A DNA stretch of 64,000 bases from the NCBI GenBank assembly GCA_044221805.1, contig JBGAOK010000004.1, positions 10,943 to 74,942 on the forward strand, written 5' to 3'. The notes under the pieces are model-generated. The model made no database searches, had not been told where the DNA came from, and saw only the letters and a program-made list of their open reading frames with translations. This stretch comes from Meridianimarinicoccus sp044221805. GTDB taxonomy: Bacteria; Pseudomonadota; Alphaproteobacteria; Rhodobacterales; Rhodobacteraceae. Numbering within the stretch: the stretch's first letter is position 1; the number at the start of each line of letters is the position of its first letter. Shown one piece after another: positions 50,901-60,255 of this stretch. Position numbers and translations under genes: made by a program.

Positions 50901-53830
50901 TCGACCGCGCGTCCTATGCCGCAGGCGACACCGCCCGGCTCAGGATCGAGGCACGCAATCCGGGGCAGGTGCTGGTCGCCGTGATGACCGACCGGCTGGT
51001 GGCGAGCCAAAGCCTTGCGGTGGCCGAGGGCGAGACCGTCGTCGACCTGCCCGTCACCGCCGGCTGGGGGCCCGGCGCCTATGTGGCGGCGACGCTGATC
51101 CGGCCCATGGACATTCCCGCCCGGCGCAACCCGGCCCGGGCGATCGGGCTGGCCTGGGCCAAGGTCGACCCCGGTCCGCGCCGTCTGGCGGCCGCCTTCG
51201 AGGTGCCGGGCGAGGCCGCGCCGCGCTCTACCCTGCCGGCGGTCCTGAAGATCGAGGGGCTGGCGGCGGGCGAGACCGCCTTCGCCACCATCGCCGCGGT
51301 CGATGTGGGGATCCTGAACCTGACCGGCTACACGGCCCCCGACCCCGACGGGCACTATTTCGGCCAGCGCCGGCTGGGGACCGAGATCCGCGACGTCTAT
51401 GGCCGGCTGATCGACGGCATGCAGGGCACGCCGGGGCAGGTCCGCTCGGGCGGGGATTCGGGCGGCAGTTTCCGCGCCCCGCCGCCGACCGAGGATCTGG
51501 TGGCGGTGTTCTCGGGCCCGCTGACCGCCGATGCCGATGGCCGCGTCACCGCACCGGTCCCGCTGCCCGACTTCAACGGCACCGTGCGGCTGATGGCGGT
51601 GGTGTGGAGCGATCGCGCCGTCGGGCAGGCGGCGACGGACGTGCTGGTGCGCGACCCGGTGGTGGTGCAGGCCAGCCTGCCGCGCTTCCTGGCCCCCGGC
51701 GACCGGTCGCGGCTGCGCCTCGACCTTGCCCATGCCTTCGGGCCGGAAGGCCGGGTGACCACCCGGATCGCCGCGACCCCGCCCGGGCTGGTGCCCGACG
51801 GCGATCCGCTGAGCGGCGAGCTGACTGCGGCCGGGCGGCTGACCCTCGCGGTGCCGCTGACCGCGGGCGCGGTGGGGAACGACCGCATCACGATCACCAC
51901 CACCGCGCCGGGGGGCGCGGTGCTGGACAAGCGCCTGACCCTGCCGGTCCGGGCCAACGACCCGGTGCTGGCCCGGCAGAGCCGTTTCGATCTGGCCGCC
52001 GGCGCCACCCTGACGCTGGATGCGGCGGTCTTCGACGGGCTCAGCCCGGGCACCGCCAGCGCCACCGTCGCCGCCGGTCCGCTGGCGGATTTCGACGTGC
52101 CGGGCCTGCTGGCGGCGCTGGACGCCTATCCCTTCGGCTGCACCGAGCAACTGGTGTCCCGGGCGATGCCGCTTCTCTATTTCGGCGCCATGGCCGAGAT
52201 GCTGGGCCAGCCCGGGGAAGGCGACATCGACGACCGGGTGGCGGCGGCGATCCGGGGCGTGCTGGCAAACCAGACCGGCACCGGCAGCTTCGGCCTGTGG
52301 CAGCCCGGCGGCGGCGAGCCCTGGCTCGATGCCTATGCCACCGACTTCCTGTCCCGCGCGCGGGCGCTGGGGCACGCGGTGCCCGACCGGGCTTTCCAGG
52401 CGGCGCTGACCAACCTTGCCAACCTCGTCAACGCTTATGGCGATTTCGAGGCGGGGGGCGAGGATCTGGCCTATGCGCTGATGGTGCTGGCGCGCGAGGG
52501 CCGCGCCTCGATCGGCGATCTGCGCTATTACGCCGATACCCGCGCCGGGGATTTCGCCACGCCCTTCGCCCAGGCCCAGCTGGGCCTGGCGCTGGCGTGG
52601 TACGGCGACCAGCCGCGGGCCGACGCGATGTTCCGCCTGGCCTCGGACGGGGCGATGGCGGGCGAGCCGGAGACGGTCTGGCGCGCCGATTTCGGCAGCG
52701 GCCTGCGCGATGCGGCGGGCGTCCTCACCATGGCGGCCGAGGCGCGCACGGGCGCCATCGACACCGCCGGTCTGGTCGGCATCGTCACCGCCCCCGGCGC
52801 GCTGCGGTCGACCCAGGAAAGCCTGTGGACCCTTCTGGCCGCGCAGGCGCTGATGGATGGCACCTCGGAGTCCGGGCTGAACGTCGACGGGGCGCCGGCG
52901 GTCGGGCCGGTGATGCGGCGGCTGGAAGCGGGCGCGCTGGCGGCAACGCCGCTGCGGCTGACCAACACCGCCGCGACGCCGACCACCGTCGTGGTCACCG
53001 CCTTCGGCGTGCCGACCCAGCCCGAGCCCGCCCAGGGCAACGGCTATCGCATCGCCCGGGCCTATTACACGCTGGACGGCCAGCCCGCCGATCCGGCGGC
53101 TGTGGCGCTGAACACGCGGCTGGTCGCTACCCTCACGGTGACGCCGGAACGCGACCTGCAGGCCCGGCTGATGGTGACCGATCCGCTGCCGGCGGGGCTG
53201 GAGATCGACAACCCCAACCTGCTGCGCGCCGGGCAGACCGGGCAGCTTGCCTGGCTCGCGGCGGATGACGTGGCGAGCCACACCGAGTTCGGCGCCGACC
53301 GCTTCCTCGCCGCGGTGGACTGGCAGGGCACCAAGCCGTTCCGGCTGGCCTACATGGTCCGCGCCGTGTCGCCGGGCACGTTCCACCACCCCGCCGCCAG
53401 CGTCGAGGACATGTACCGCCCGGCCTATCGCGCCCGCAGCGATGCCGGCCGGGTGGTCGTGACCGAGACGCAGACCCGCCGCCGCTGGCTGGGCTGGTCT
53501 GGGGATGTTGGCTGGCGGCGGCCGCTGCGCTGGTGGCCGGCCTCGTCGCGCCGACCGCTGGGTCGCGCGCACCGTGCTGCCGCCACTGGCGCCGGCGACC
53601 TCGGTCACCGTGCTGGACCGGGACGGCGTCTTGCTCCGCGCCTATACGGTCGAGGGCAAGTGGCGCCTGCCGGTCAGCCTCGACGCGGTCGATCCGGGCT
53701 ATCTGGCCCAGCTGGTCGCCTTCGAGGATCGCCGCTTCCGCGCCCATCCGGTGTCGAGATCCCTGTCGCGCTGGCGCAGGCAGGGCGGCCGTCGTGCATG
53801 GTGGCGTGGTCTCGGGCGGATCGACCCTGA
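47936..53830 (+). CDS. Alpha-2-macroglobulin with PAN/apple domain
   Basis: Bacterial alpha-2-macroglobulins are periplasmic protease traps. The signal segment is at about 28-48. Residues 60-125 form a PAN/apple-like domain with paired cysteines (ELCRTICLDSAECGAFTFNL). Repeated macroglobulin beta domains follow. The thioester motif GCTEQ is intact (Cys1402, Gln1405, bases 52139-52150) within YPFGCTEQLVSRAMPLL, and an alpha-helical thioester domain follows. Family homology ends near base 53465 (GRVVVTE). The open frame continues to 53830 into pbpC sequence, so the native stop was probably lost to an indel. The start at 47936 is the first ATG with a credible signal peptide downstream. Confidence 0.9.
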   Translation: MPCRPSGPVPSFRFLLRKCKSGTRAAFRPVLPALTVLFGLLAAAPLAADGAGPVPPRRVVAEAGTDFYGGDIRSIYGTSLELCRTICLDSAECGAFTFNLKSNACFLKSGVTDRAPFANALSAVMVETAPGTLALAATRAADLAFLPSMYLDAARAAALDGAAHPANGLDAQGLADRATVALADGNPLAALDALQALAIAADAGTDWLAVADVAGSVRSEDYEVQNRVRTLAVAAAANAYLRASDDALRGRAARTLGTALEAAGYGRPALSALRLAAAVTPGAELDAEVSRLQGLYGFRLLDRQVESESLAPRACFEFSEDLAPGGVDYADFVRIEGGSFPVEAKDRRICVEGLSHGASYGVILRAGLPSAAGETLPASVTQEIYVRDRSPAVRFLGRAYVLPKSPDAAIPVSSVNVAEVALKVFRVGQRNVASVIRDGGFGRALSGYGEAQLADQLGVEVWAGTGTVAPELNRDVVTALPLGPAVAGLEPGLYALTARVAGAVPDEGETVPTQWFVVTDLGLATLKGADGLHVFLRALGSAEARPGVELRLLARNNEVLGTATTDADGHARFDPGLLRGKGGAEAALVTAETAGDFVFLDLGEPGFDLSDRGVVGRPAPPPVDVFVATERGAYRPGETVFATILARTTEVAAIDGLPLTAIVTRPDGVEHARLTLPDQGAGGRALSLPLDPDATRGGWKLAIHTDPKAPPLATAGFLVEDFVPERVALDLFLPEGPVDPATGAELSVRADYLYGAPGADLALEGEVTLGLARSVPGFPGYVFGREDEPFQSGYLALPAGLTTAADGTARIALALPPFGPVSRPVEMTATLRASDGSGRPVERSLTRPVLPAAPLIGVKPLFDGAVDEGGTAGLELIALDPALARADLGPLDWTLSRVDNSYLWYEVDGNWTYEPVTRRERVASGSVILTRGAPARLDLPVGWGRYEFEIAATDPRFEGRYIATSLGFSAGWYAAGGAPDTPDFLDVSLDRASYAAGDTARLRIEARNPGQVLVAVMTDRLVASQSLAVAEGETVVDLPVTAGWGPGAYVAATLIRPMDIPARRNPARAIGLAWAKVDPGPRRLAAAFEVPGEAAPRSTLPAVLKIEGLAAGETAFATIAAVDVGILNLTGYTAPDPDGHYFGQRRLGTEIRDVYGRLIDGMQGTPGQVRSGGDSGGSFRAPPPTEDLVAVFSGPLTADADGRVTAPVPLPDFNGTVRLMAVVWSDRAVGQAATDVLVRDPVVVQASLPRFLAPGDRSRLRLDLAHAFGPEGRVTTRIAATPPGLVPDGDPLSGELTAAGRLTLAVPLTAGAVGNDRITITTTAPGGAVLDKRLTLPVRANDPVLARQSRFDLAAGATLTLDAAVFDGLSPGTASATVAAGPLADFDVPGLLAALDAYPFGCTEQLVSRAMPLLYFGAMAEMLGQPGEGDIDDRVAAAIRGVLANQTGTGSFGLWQPGGGEPWLDAYATDFLSRARALGHAVPDRAFQAALTNLANLVNAYGDFEAGGEDLAYALMVLAREGRASIGDLRYYADTRAGDFATPFAQAQLGLALAWYGDQPRADAMFRLASDGAMAGEPETVWRADFGSGLRDAAGVLTMAAEARTGAIDTAGLVGIVTAPGALRSTQESLWTLLAAQALMDGTSESGLNVDGAPAVGPVMRRLEAGALAATPLRLTNTAATPTTVVVTAFGVPTQPEPAQGNGYRIARAYYTLDGQPADPAAVALNTRLVATLTVTPERDLQARLMVTDPLPAGLEIDNPNLLRAGQTGQLAWLAADDVASHTEFGADRFLAAVDWQGTKPFRLAYMVRAVSPGTFHHPAASVEDMYRPAYRARSDAGRVVVTETQTRRRWLGWSGDVGWRRPLRWWPASSRRPLGRAHRAAATGAGDLGHRAGPGRRLAPRLYGRGQVAPAGQPRRGRSGLSGPAGRLRGSPLPRPSGVEIPVALAQAGRPSCMVAWSRADRP

Positions 53831-55527
53831 CCATGCAGGTGGCCCGGCTGCTGGAACGGGCGCCGACCGGCGACTGGGCGGCCAAGCTGCGCCAGATCCG
53901 CCCGCGCTGGCGCTGGAGCGCCGGCTCGGACAAGGACGCGATCCTTGGCCTCTACCTGACGCTGGCGCCCTTCGGCGGCAATATCGAGGGCGTCCGCGCG
54001 CCGCTCTCCTCGCGTGGTTCGGGAAGGAGCCGCGCCGCCTGACCCCGGCCGAGGCCGCGCCGCTGGTGGCGCTGCCCCAGTCGCCCGAGGCGCGCCGCCC
54101 CGACCGCGACGCGATGCCGCCGCGCCGGCCTGGGACTGGGTGCTGGCCCGCAGCGCCGCGGCGGGGGTGCTGCCCGACAGGGCTGCGGCCGCCCGGCGCG
54201 ACGGTGCTCGCCCTGCGCCGGACGTCCCGACGCCGGGCCGCGCATCTGGCCGACCGGCTGGTCGCGGCGGCGCCGGGGCAGGGGGTGCATCGCACCACGC
54301 TGGATGCCGGGCTGCAGGCGCGCGTCGGATTCTGCTGCGCGCCAATGCCCGGGCGCTGGGGCGGGGATCAGCGCGGCCCTGATCGTCGCCGACCACCGCA
54401 GCGGCCAGATCCGCGCCCGCGCCGGGGCGGCCGATCCCGCTCGACCCCAGCCGCGGCGGCTTCGTGGACATGAGCCGCGCCACCCGCTCGCCGGGGTCGA
54501 CCCTGAAGCCGCTGGTCTATGGCCTCGCCTTCGAGGCCGGTCTGGCCCATCCCGAAAGCCTGATCGACGACCGGCCGATGCGCTTCGGCAGCTATGCGCC
54601 GCAGAACCTCGACCGCCGCTTCGTCGGCACGATGACGGTCCGCGCGGCGCTGCAGCAAAGCCGGAACTTGCCGGCGGTGGCGCTGCTGGACGCGGTCGGC
54701 CCGGCGCAGCTGGTCGCCCGGATGCGCCGGGCCGGGGTGACGCCGGAACTGCCACCTGGTCGGGCGCCGGGACTGGCCATCGCCCTTGGCGGTGTCGGGG
54801 TGACGCTGGAGGATCTGGTGACGCTCTATGCCGGGATCGCCCATGGCGGGGTCGCCCGGCCGCTGAGCGCCGATCCCGCGGCACCGCCGGCCCGTGGGGC
54901 GCAACTGTTGGCGCCGAATGCGGCATGGCAGGTGGCCGACATCCTGCTGGGGGTGCCGGCGCCGGTCAATGCCGCGCCGGGGCGGATCGCCTTCAAGACC
55001 GGCACCAGCTATGGCCATCGCGACGCCTGGGCGGTGGGCTTCGACGGCGCCCATGTCATCGGTCTGGTTCGGCCGCGCCGATGGGGCCGCGCTGCCGGGG
55101 GTGATCGGGCTGGACGTGGCGGCGCCGACCCTGTTCGAGGCCTTCGCCCGGCTGGGCGGCGACCCGGTGCCGCTGCCGCTACCGCCGGCCTCGGTCCTGA
55201 CCGTGGCCAGCGCGGATCTGCCGCCGCCGTTGCGCCGGGTGCAGCTGCGCGGCATGGCCCTGTCCGCGCCGGGGCCCGAGATCGCCTTCCCGCTGACGGC
55301 GCCCGGGCTGGATCTGGGCCTGGCCGCGCGGGTTCCGGTGCCGCTGGTGATCCGGGTCGGCGACGGCACGCCGCCGTTCCGCTGGCTGGTGGACGGCACG
55401 CCCATCGCGGCGCCGTCCGGCGCATGCGCGCGAGGCCGAACGGCAACCCGCGGGCGCCGGCTTCGTCTCGGTGCTGGTGATTGACGCCCACCGGCCAGAC
55501 CGCCCGGGCCGAGGTCTTCGTGGACTG
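53470..55527 (+). pseudogene. pbpC: Penicillin-binding protein 1C, many frameshifts
   Basis: Pieces of PbpC are spread over all three frames. The N-terminal membrane anchor (LAAAAALVAGLVA, about 53505-53545) is followed by ADRWVARTVLPPLAPATS and FEDRRFRAHP. The transglycosylase core (VSGGSTLTMQVARLLERAPT, FGGNIEGVRA) comes next. The transpeptidase motifs are STLK (about 54497-54508), SRN in LQQSRNLPAV and KTGTS (about 54995-55009), and the C-terminal PBP1C domain ends at TGA 55525-55527. At least seven frame changes are needed (near 53545, 53745, 54005, 54110, 54190-54420, 55075 and 55415-55485). All catalytic motifs survive, so sequence errors are as likely as decay. Adjacency to alpha-2-macroglobulin is the standard pairing, in which PbpC repairs the wall while the macroglobulin traps proteases. 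Confidence 0.88.
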
Positions 55528-55551
55528 AACTGCCCGCCGCTCAGGTCGGGC

Positions 55552-56302
55552 TCAGGTGTCGGTCAGGCCGTGATAGGCGACGACCGACGGGGCTGCGCAG
55601 GGTATCGAGCGGCAGGTCGCCCACCAGCGCGCAGCCGAGATCGCCGTCCACCCACCAGAAGGCCCGCGTGTCGCCGTCGCCGGCGGCGCGGAATTCCGGT
55701 CTCGCCCAGGCCGGGGCTGCGGGCCACGAACAGGGTCACCCGGCGGCCGATGTCGTCCTCGTACATCAAGACCGCCGCGGCGCCGTGGCTGTCGGGGACG
55801 ATCCGCCCGCCGAGCAGGTGGAAGCCCTGCCCGGACAGGTCCGGCGGCGTGATCCGGTGGCCCAGCCGGTTCGACAGCCAGCGCACCAGATGCGCCTCGT
55901 CCGAGGCCGGGACCTCGACCGGGTGGGCGACCTCGACGGCGAAGGTGGCATGGGTGCGCAGCGCCTCGGGCCGCGCCGCGGTCCGGCGGGCGCGCCAGCG
56001 CGCCGCCGTCCAGCCGCCCAGCCCGCCAAGCGCCACCAGCGCCGCGGCCGCCGCGAGCCGCGCCAGCGCCCCGGGCCAGCGCGGGCGGTGCGCCGCCAGC
56101 AGGGCGCGGTGGCGTGCTGACGGGTTCGTCGCCGACTGACCATAGAGCGCCGGATCGCGGCGTCCTGCCGGTCCCACTCCGCAGGCCGGTCGCGCAGGCC
56201 CGGGTCCGCAGCGGTTCCGACAGCCGGTCGCCGGTCATCGTCCCCGCCATGACGCAGTCGCGCCAGCGTCCCGTCGTCGATCGGCCTTGGCGCATCGGTC
56301 AC
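55552..56302 (-). pseudogene. Membrane anti-sigma factor, frameshifted
   Basis: The start (MTDAPRPIDDGTLARLRHGG, ATG at 56302) overlaps the stop of the ECF sigma gene, the usual coupling for an anti-sigma. Parts in other frames give a single membrane helix (LARLAAAAALVALGGLGGW) and a periplasmic domain (THATFAVEVAHPVEVPASDE, LSNRLGHRITPPDLSGQGFH, GRRVTLFVARSPGLGE). Near the end TRAFWWVDGDLGCALVGDLP appears in a third frame. At least three indels interrupt it. The layout matches RseA/ChrR-like or DUF-type anti-sigmas that release sigma on envelope or oxidative stress. Confidence 0.72.
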
Positions 56303-56813
56303 GGCCGCGCTCCTTTCATGTCGCCGCTGTCAGGCGGTCGGGGGTTCGTCCGGTCATCTCGCGCAGCGCCGCGGGCGCGGCCCAGGCGCGACGCCAGCGT
56401 GCCCTCGGGCACGCCAAGGACCGCGGCCGCCTCGGTCAGCGACAGGCCCTCGAGCGCGACCAGCAGCAGCGCGGCGCGCTGGTCCTCGGGCAGGCGGCCG
56501 ATGGCGTCATGAACATCGCGCAGGGCCAGGTGCGCCTCCCGGCGCCGCCAGGGCCGGGCCTCGCTGACACTGTCGATCGGGCTAGCCGCGGCCGGCTGGC
56601 CAGCCGGCGCCGGTCGTCGCGGAAGCAGTTCAGCAGGATGCGGAACAGCCAGGCCTTCAGCGGCCCGTCGCCGCGCCACATCCCGCGCCGGGACAGCGCC
56701 CGTTCCAGGCAATCCTGGACCAGATCCTCGGCCGCGTCCCGGTCGCGCGCCAGCCCGTGGGCATAGCGGCGCAGGGCGGGGATCGCGGCCTCGACCTCGT
56801 CCAGGAAGGGCAT
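56299..56813 (-). CDS. ECF RNA polymerase sigma factor, one frameshift
   Basis: The N-terminal half (MPFLDEVEAAIPALRRYAHG, DAAEDLVQDCLERAL, then LKAWLFRILLNCFRDDRRR) is sigma region 2. After RRRLA at about 56595 the frame shifts and region 4 continues (HDAIGRLPEDQRAALLLVAL, EGLSLTEAAAVLGVPEGTLA, SRLGRAR). The total is about 170 residues, normal for ECF sigmas. It is cotranscribed with the secreted gene upstream (56823-57218) and with its anti-sigma. Its target promoters cannot be read here. Confidence 0.85.
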
Positions 56814-56822
56814 CGCGTCCGG

Positions 56823-57218
56823 TCAGTCCTGGGGCCGGGCGACGTGCCAGACGTCGTTCACCCCGTCGCCGGTCATCTCGCCCGGCTTGGTGTCCTTCAC
56901 CCAGAGATAAAGCGGCTTGCCGTAATAGGTCCACTGCATGGTGCCGTCCTTGCGCTCGGTCAGGCCGAAATCGTCGTCGGTCGTCGCGCCCGCCGCGGCG
57001 ATCATCGGCGGCCAGTTGGCGGCGCATTTGTCATAGCAGGCCGAGACGCCGTCGGTGTCCTTGTCGAAGACGTACAGCGTCATGCCGCTGGCGTCGGCCA
57101 GCACCTCGACCGCGCCGGTCTTCACGGTGGAAAAGGCGGATTGCGCGTGCAGGGCGGTGCCGGCCAGGCCCGCAAGGGCCAGGGTCGCCGGCAGGATCAG
57201 CTTGGTCAGTCGGTTCAT
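56823..57218 (-). CDS. Secreted COG4315-like protein with Yx(F/W)xxD repeats
   Basis: This 131-residue protein has a signal peptide (MNRLTKLILPATLALAGLAG, then TALHAQ). The body has the family's repeat motif, as LYVFDKDTDGVSACYDKCAA followed by NWPPM, and later YYGKPLYLWVKDTKPGEMTG. COG4315 proteins are small secreted or lipid-anchored proteins of unknown function, often next to ECF sigma/anti-sigma pairs, as here (10-base gap to the sigma gene). The start at 57218 gives the signal peptide. Confidence 0.85.
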   Translation of the reverse strand: MNRLTKLILPATLALAGLAGTALHAQSAFSTVKTGAVEVLADASGMTLYVFDKDTDGVSACYDKCAANWPPMIAAAGATTDDDFGLTERKDGTMQWTYYGKPLYLWVKDTKPGEMTGDGVNDVWHVARPQD

Positions 57219-57755
57219 CTTCAGCCTCCGGATGTTGCAGCGGGACAGCGCGGACGCCGACCCATTGCGCGTCAGCGGCGACGCTGGTCCGGCGATTTCA
57301 TCCACGCGCGGGTCCGGGTTCACGCAGCTGTGATCGGAAGGGCGGGATGCTGTCCCGAGACAGCGGTGCCGCTGGTCCCGGCCCGTGCGGCTTTCCCGAG
57401 GCACGGCGACAAGCCGGGGCGAACCGCGGACCGAAGATGCGCGGCCCGACCCGGACGGGCGGCTTCCCCGCGATGGGTCCGATCGGGGCGATCCCGGCCA
57501 GCCTGATCAGCACGTACCTCGGCCCGTCGGCGCTGCGGTTGGCGATCTCGATCCCCAGTAGAATCGTCCTCGCCGGGCTCATCGCCCGGGACATCCGGTC
57601 GATCAGGACCCTGGTGGCCGGACATCCCGATGCCGAGACCGGCGGGAAGCCGGCCGTCATGGGAGCGTTATCCCTGTACCTTACCTTGATCGACATCATG
57701 CAGCTTCCGCTGAGTCTCACCGGCCAGCAGCAGACTGACATCAGGGAGCAGGACC
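57219..57755. other. Intergenic region, no convincing gene
   Basis: This stretch of 537 bases lies between divergently transcribed genes. A minus-strand frame (ending 57298, MSRAMSPARTILLGIEIANR...) is open for about 100 codons, but I recognise no family and see no ribosome-binding site, so I do not call it. The region should contain promoters for the COG4315 operon and for the DUF2076 gene. Confidence 0.4.
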
Positions 57756-58274
57756 ATGGACACCAACGACAGGCAGGCGATCGAGGGGCTTTTCGACAGG
57801 CTGGCCGCGGTCGAAGGCCAGGGCCCGGCCCGGGATGCCGAGGCCGACCGCTTCATCGCCGCCGCGATCGCCCGCCAGCCCGGCGCGCCTTACTACATGG
57901 CCCAGACCATCGTGGTGCAGGAACAGGCGCTGGATGCCGCACAGGCGCAGATCGAGCGGCTCGAGGCCGATCTGGCGGCGGCCCGGCAGGGCGGCGCCCA
58001 GGGGGCCGGGCTGTTCGCGCGCCTGTTCGGCGGCGCCGCGGCCCCGGCACCGCGCGCGGCCGACCGGCCGTCGCGCCCGCATCACGCCGGCATGGCGCCG
58101 ATGCAGGGGCAGGGCGGCGGATTCCTCGCCGGGGCCGCGCAGACCGCGATGGGGGTTGCGGGCGGCGTCCTTATGGGCAATGCCATAGGCGGCATGTTCG
58201 CGACTCCGGCCGAAGCCGAGGAACCCGAGGCGGAAGATGCCATGGCCGAGGACGGCGGCTGGGACGAGGAATGA
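57756..58274 (+). CDS. DUF2076 family protein
   Basis: This 172-residue protein starts MDTNDRQAIEGLFDRLAAVE with AYYMAQTIVVQE-like residues (PYYMAQTIVVQEQALDAAQA), a coiled-coil segment, a glycine-rich middle (GGGFLAGAAQTAMGVAGGVL) and an acidic tail. This is the DUF2076 layout; the function is unknown, and periplasmic ligand-binding has been suggested for the family. An AGGAG ribosome-binding site precedes it. It overlaps exoD by ATGA. Confidence 0.88.
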   Translation: MDTNDRQAIEGLFDRLAAVEGQGPARDAEADRFIAAAIARQPGAPYYMAQTIVVQEQALDAAQAQIERLEADLAAARQGGAQGAGLFARLFGGAAAPAPRAADRPSRPHHAGMAPMQGQGGGFLAGAAQTAMGVAGGVLMGNAIGGMFATPAEAEEPEAEDAMAEDGGWDEE

Positions 58275-59074
58275 GCAACGCGAACGGCGTCTACCGCGGT
58301 CCCGGCGCCACGCCGGCCGCGGGCCTGCCCGAACCGGCCAGGGTGGCCGGGGCCGGCCCGGTGCCGGACGGCACCGCAGCGCCAGTCGTGGCGCCCAGCC
58401 CGGGCGAGGTGGCGGCACGCAAGCGGCGCCTGCGCCTCCGGCTCAGCCGCAGGCCGCGCGCCCCGAAGCAGCGGTTGTCGGCCTTCCTTCTTGAGATCGC
58501 CGCGGATGAAAGCCGGGACCGCCTGTCGGTCGCGGATTTCCTGTCCTTGCTGAAGGGCCGCGCCATTGCGGCCCTGATGCTGATCTTCGCCCTGCCGAAC
58601 GCGGTGCCCTCGCCGCCCGGCACCTCGGGCATCCTTGGCGTGCCGCTGATCTATCTCGCCGTGCAGATGATGCTGGGGCACCGGCCCTGGCTGCCGCGCT
58701 TCATCGCCGACCGGTCGATGTCGCGCACCGACTTTGCCGCCATCGTGTCGCGCAGCGCGCCGTTCCTGGCCCGCGCCGAACGCTTTCTGACCCCGCGCAT
58801 GGCCGTGCTGACATCGCAGGCGGGGGTGCGCCTGATCGGGGGCTGCTCCCTCGTTCTGGCGCTGGTGCTGATCCTGCCGATCCCGCTGGCCAACATGCTG
58901 CCCGCCATCGCCATCGCCGCGCTGTCGCTGGCGGTGCTGGAACGCGACGGCGTCTGGGTGATCGCCGGGCTGCTGATCGGGCTTCTGTCGCTGACCGTGG
59001 CCTGGGGCGTGATCTTCGCCTTCATCAAGGCGGCGATCTTCCTGTTCACCGCCCGCATCGGCGCGCCGGGCTGA
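58271..59074 (+). CDS. exoD: ExoD family membrane protein (exopolysaccharide synthesis)
   Basis: This 267-residue membrane protein matches ExoD, named for exopolysaccharide and alkali-tolerance phenotypes in rhizobia. Signatures are RLSAFLLEIAADESRDRLSV, LMLIFALPNAVPSPPGTSGI, LGVPLIYLAVQMMLGHRPWL and a C-terminal hydrophobic bundle. A proline- and arginine-rich N-terminus of about 70 residues is less conserved. The precise biochemical role is not established. Confidence 0.9.
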   Translation: MSNANGVYRGPGATPAAGLPEPARVAGAGPVPDGTAAPVVAPSPGEVAARKRRLRLRLSRRPRAPKQRLSAFLLEIAADESRDRLSVADFLSLLKGRAIAALMLIFALPNAVPSPPGTSGILGVPLIYLAVQMMLGHRPWLPRFIADRSMSRTDFAAIVSRSAPFLARAERFLTPRMAVLTSQAGVRLIGGCSLVLALVLILPIPLANMLPAIAIAALSLAVLERDGVWVIAGLLIGLLSLTVAWGVIFAFIKAAIFLFTARIGAPG

Positions 59075-59086
59075 TCCCGCCGGCCG

Positions 59087-60112
59087 TCAGCCGGTGACCG
59101 GACGGCGGAAGCGCTGGCGGTAGACCAGCGGCGACACCCCGGTCGCCCGCCGGAAGATCCGGCGGAAGCCGGCGGGTTCGCCGTAGCCGACCTCGCCGGC
59201 GACCGCGTCGATCGGCAGGTCGGTCGTCTCGAGCATCTGCTTGGCCTCCTCCATTCTCAGCGACAGGACATAGTCCTGCGGCGCATAGCCGGTCGCGGCC
59301 GCGAACCGGCGCTTGAAGGTCCGCGCGGCCAGCCCCGAGGCTGCGGTCATCCCAGCAACCGGGTTCGGGACGGCATAGTTGTCGGCAATCCAGACCTGCG
59401 CCGCCGCGATGGCGGCGTCGTCATGCTGGCGCGGCCGGACCCGGGCGGCGAAGGGCAGCTGGCCATCGCTGCGATCGCCGAACAGGAACAGCTTGGCGGT
59501 GCGCCGCGCCTCGGCCTCGCCGCAGAACCGGGCGACAAGGTAGAGGACCAGATCGGTCCATGACGCCGAGGCGCCGGCGGTGACGATCGCGTGCCCCGGT
59601 CCCGCCGGCACCATTACCCGCTCGGCCTTAAGCTGCACCCGCGGATAAAGCCGGCGCATCTGCTCGACCGCGGCCCAGTGGCAGGTCGCCTCGACCCCGT
59701 CCAGCAACCCGGCCTCGGCCAGCAGCAGCGAGGCGGTGCAAACCGAGCAGATCACCGCGCCGCCGGCCTGCATCCGCTGCAGGAAGGCCGCTTCGGCCGG
59801 CCAGTGGCCGCGCGGATCGTCGCGGTAGCCGACCACCAGATCGGGCAGGATCACCAGATCGGCCCGGGTCACCTCGTCGTAGGCCAGATCCGGCGTCACT
59901 GTCAGGCCGCTGGCGGCGCGGAACGGCATCCGGTCCCGGGCCACGATCCGCGACCGGAACCGCCGCGGCCCCGGCGCCCAGCCGGTCATCATCTCCCAGC
60001 CGCCGCCGACGAAGCCCAGCGTCTCGTGCAGCCCGTGCAGCACGCTGACCGAAACGTCGGGCGGCGCCATCAGGCAGACCGAGATCGGGGTGGGTTCGAA
60101 CGGGGTCGTCAT
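59087..60112 (-). CDS. GlxA-type AraC family transcriptional regulator
   Basis: This 341-residue regulator has an N-terminal DJ-1/PfpI-like domain (ISVCLMAPPDVSVSVLHGLH, GGAVICSVCTASLLLAEAGL with the nucleophile-elbow Cys) and a C-terminal AraC double HTH (MTAASGLAARTFKRRFAAAT, AVAGEVGYGEPAGFRRIFRR). It is divergent from the nitroreductase-like gene, which it may control. The start at 60112 (MTTPFEPTPI) begins family homology. Confidence 0.9.
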   Translation of the reverse strand: MTTPFEPTPISVCLMAPPDVSVSVLHGLHETLGFVGGGWEMMTGWAPGPRRFRSRIVARDRMPFRAASGLTVTPDLAYDEVTRADLVILPDLVVGYRDDPRGHWPAEAAFLQRMQAGGAVICSVCTASLLLAEAGLLDGVEATCHWAAVEQMRRLYPRVQLKAERVMVPAGPGHAIVTAGASASWTDLVLYLVARFCGEAEARRTAKLFLFGDRSDGQLPFAARVRPRQHDDAAIAAAQVWIADNYAVPNPVAGMTAASGLAARTFKRRFAAATGYAPQDYVLSLRMEEAKQMLETTDLPIDAVAGEVGYGEPAGFRRIFRRATGVSPLVYRQRFRRPVTG

Positions 60113-60255
60113 CGGGGCAAAGTGGCACATCCGTCCCGATTCCGTCGAGTCCGTGCCTCACGCCTCCAGGTCCCGGCGTGCGATCCGGTCGCTGTCGCAG
60201 GCACCGGAAGGCGACCCTGCGCCGCACCAGACACGAGATGACGAAAGGACGGATC

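Noticed and set aside
47747..53608. A 1,953-codon open frame on the minus strand
   Set aside because: It is antiparallel to the alpha-2-macroglobulin gene, is rich in Arg, Gly, Gln and His with no domain I recognise, and results from high-GC codon structure.
57298..57741. Small minus-strand gene
   Set aside because: The frame is open for about 147 codons but lacks a ribosome-binding site, domain match or plausible partner.
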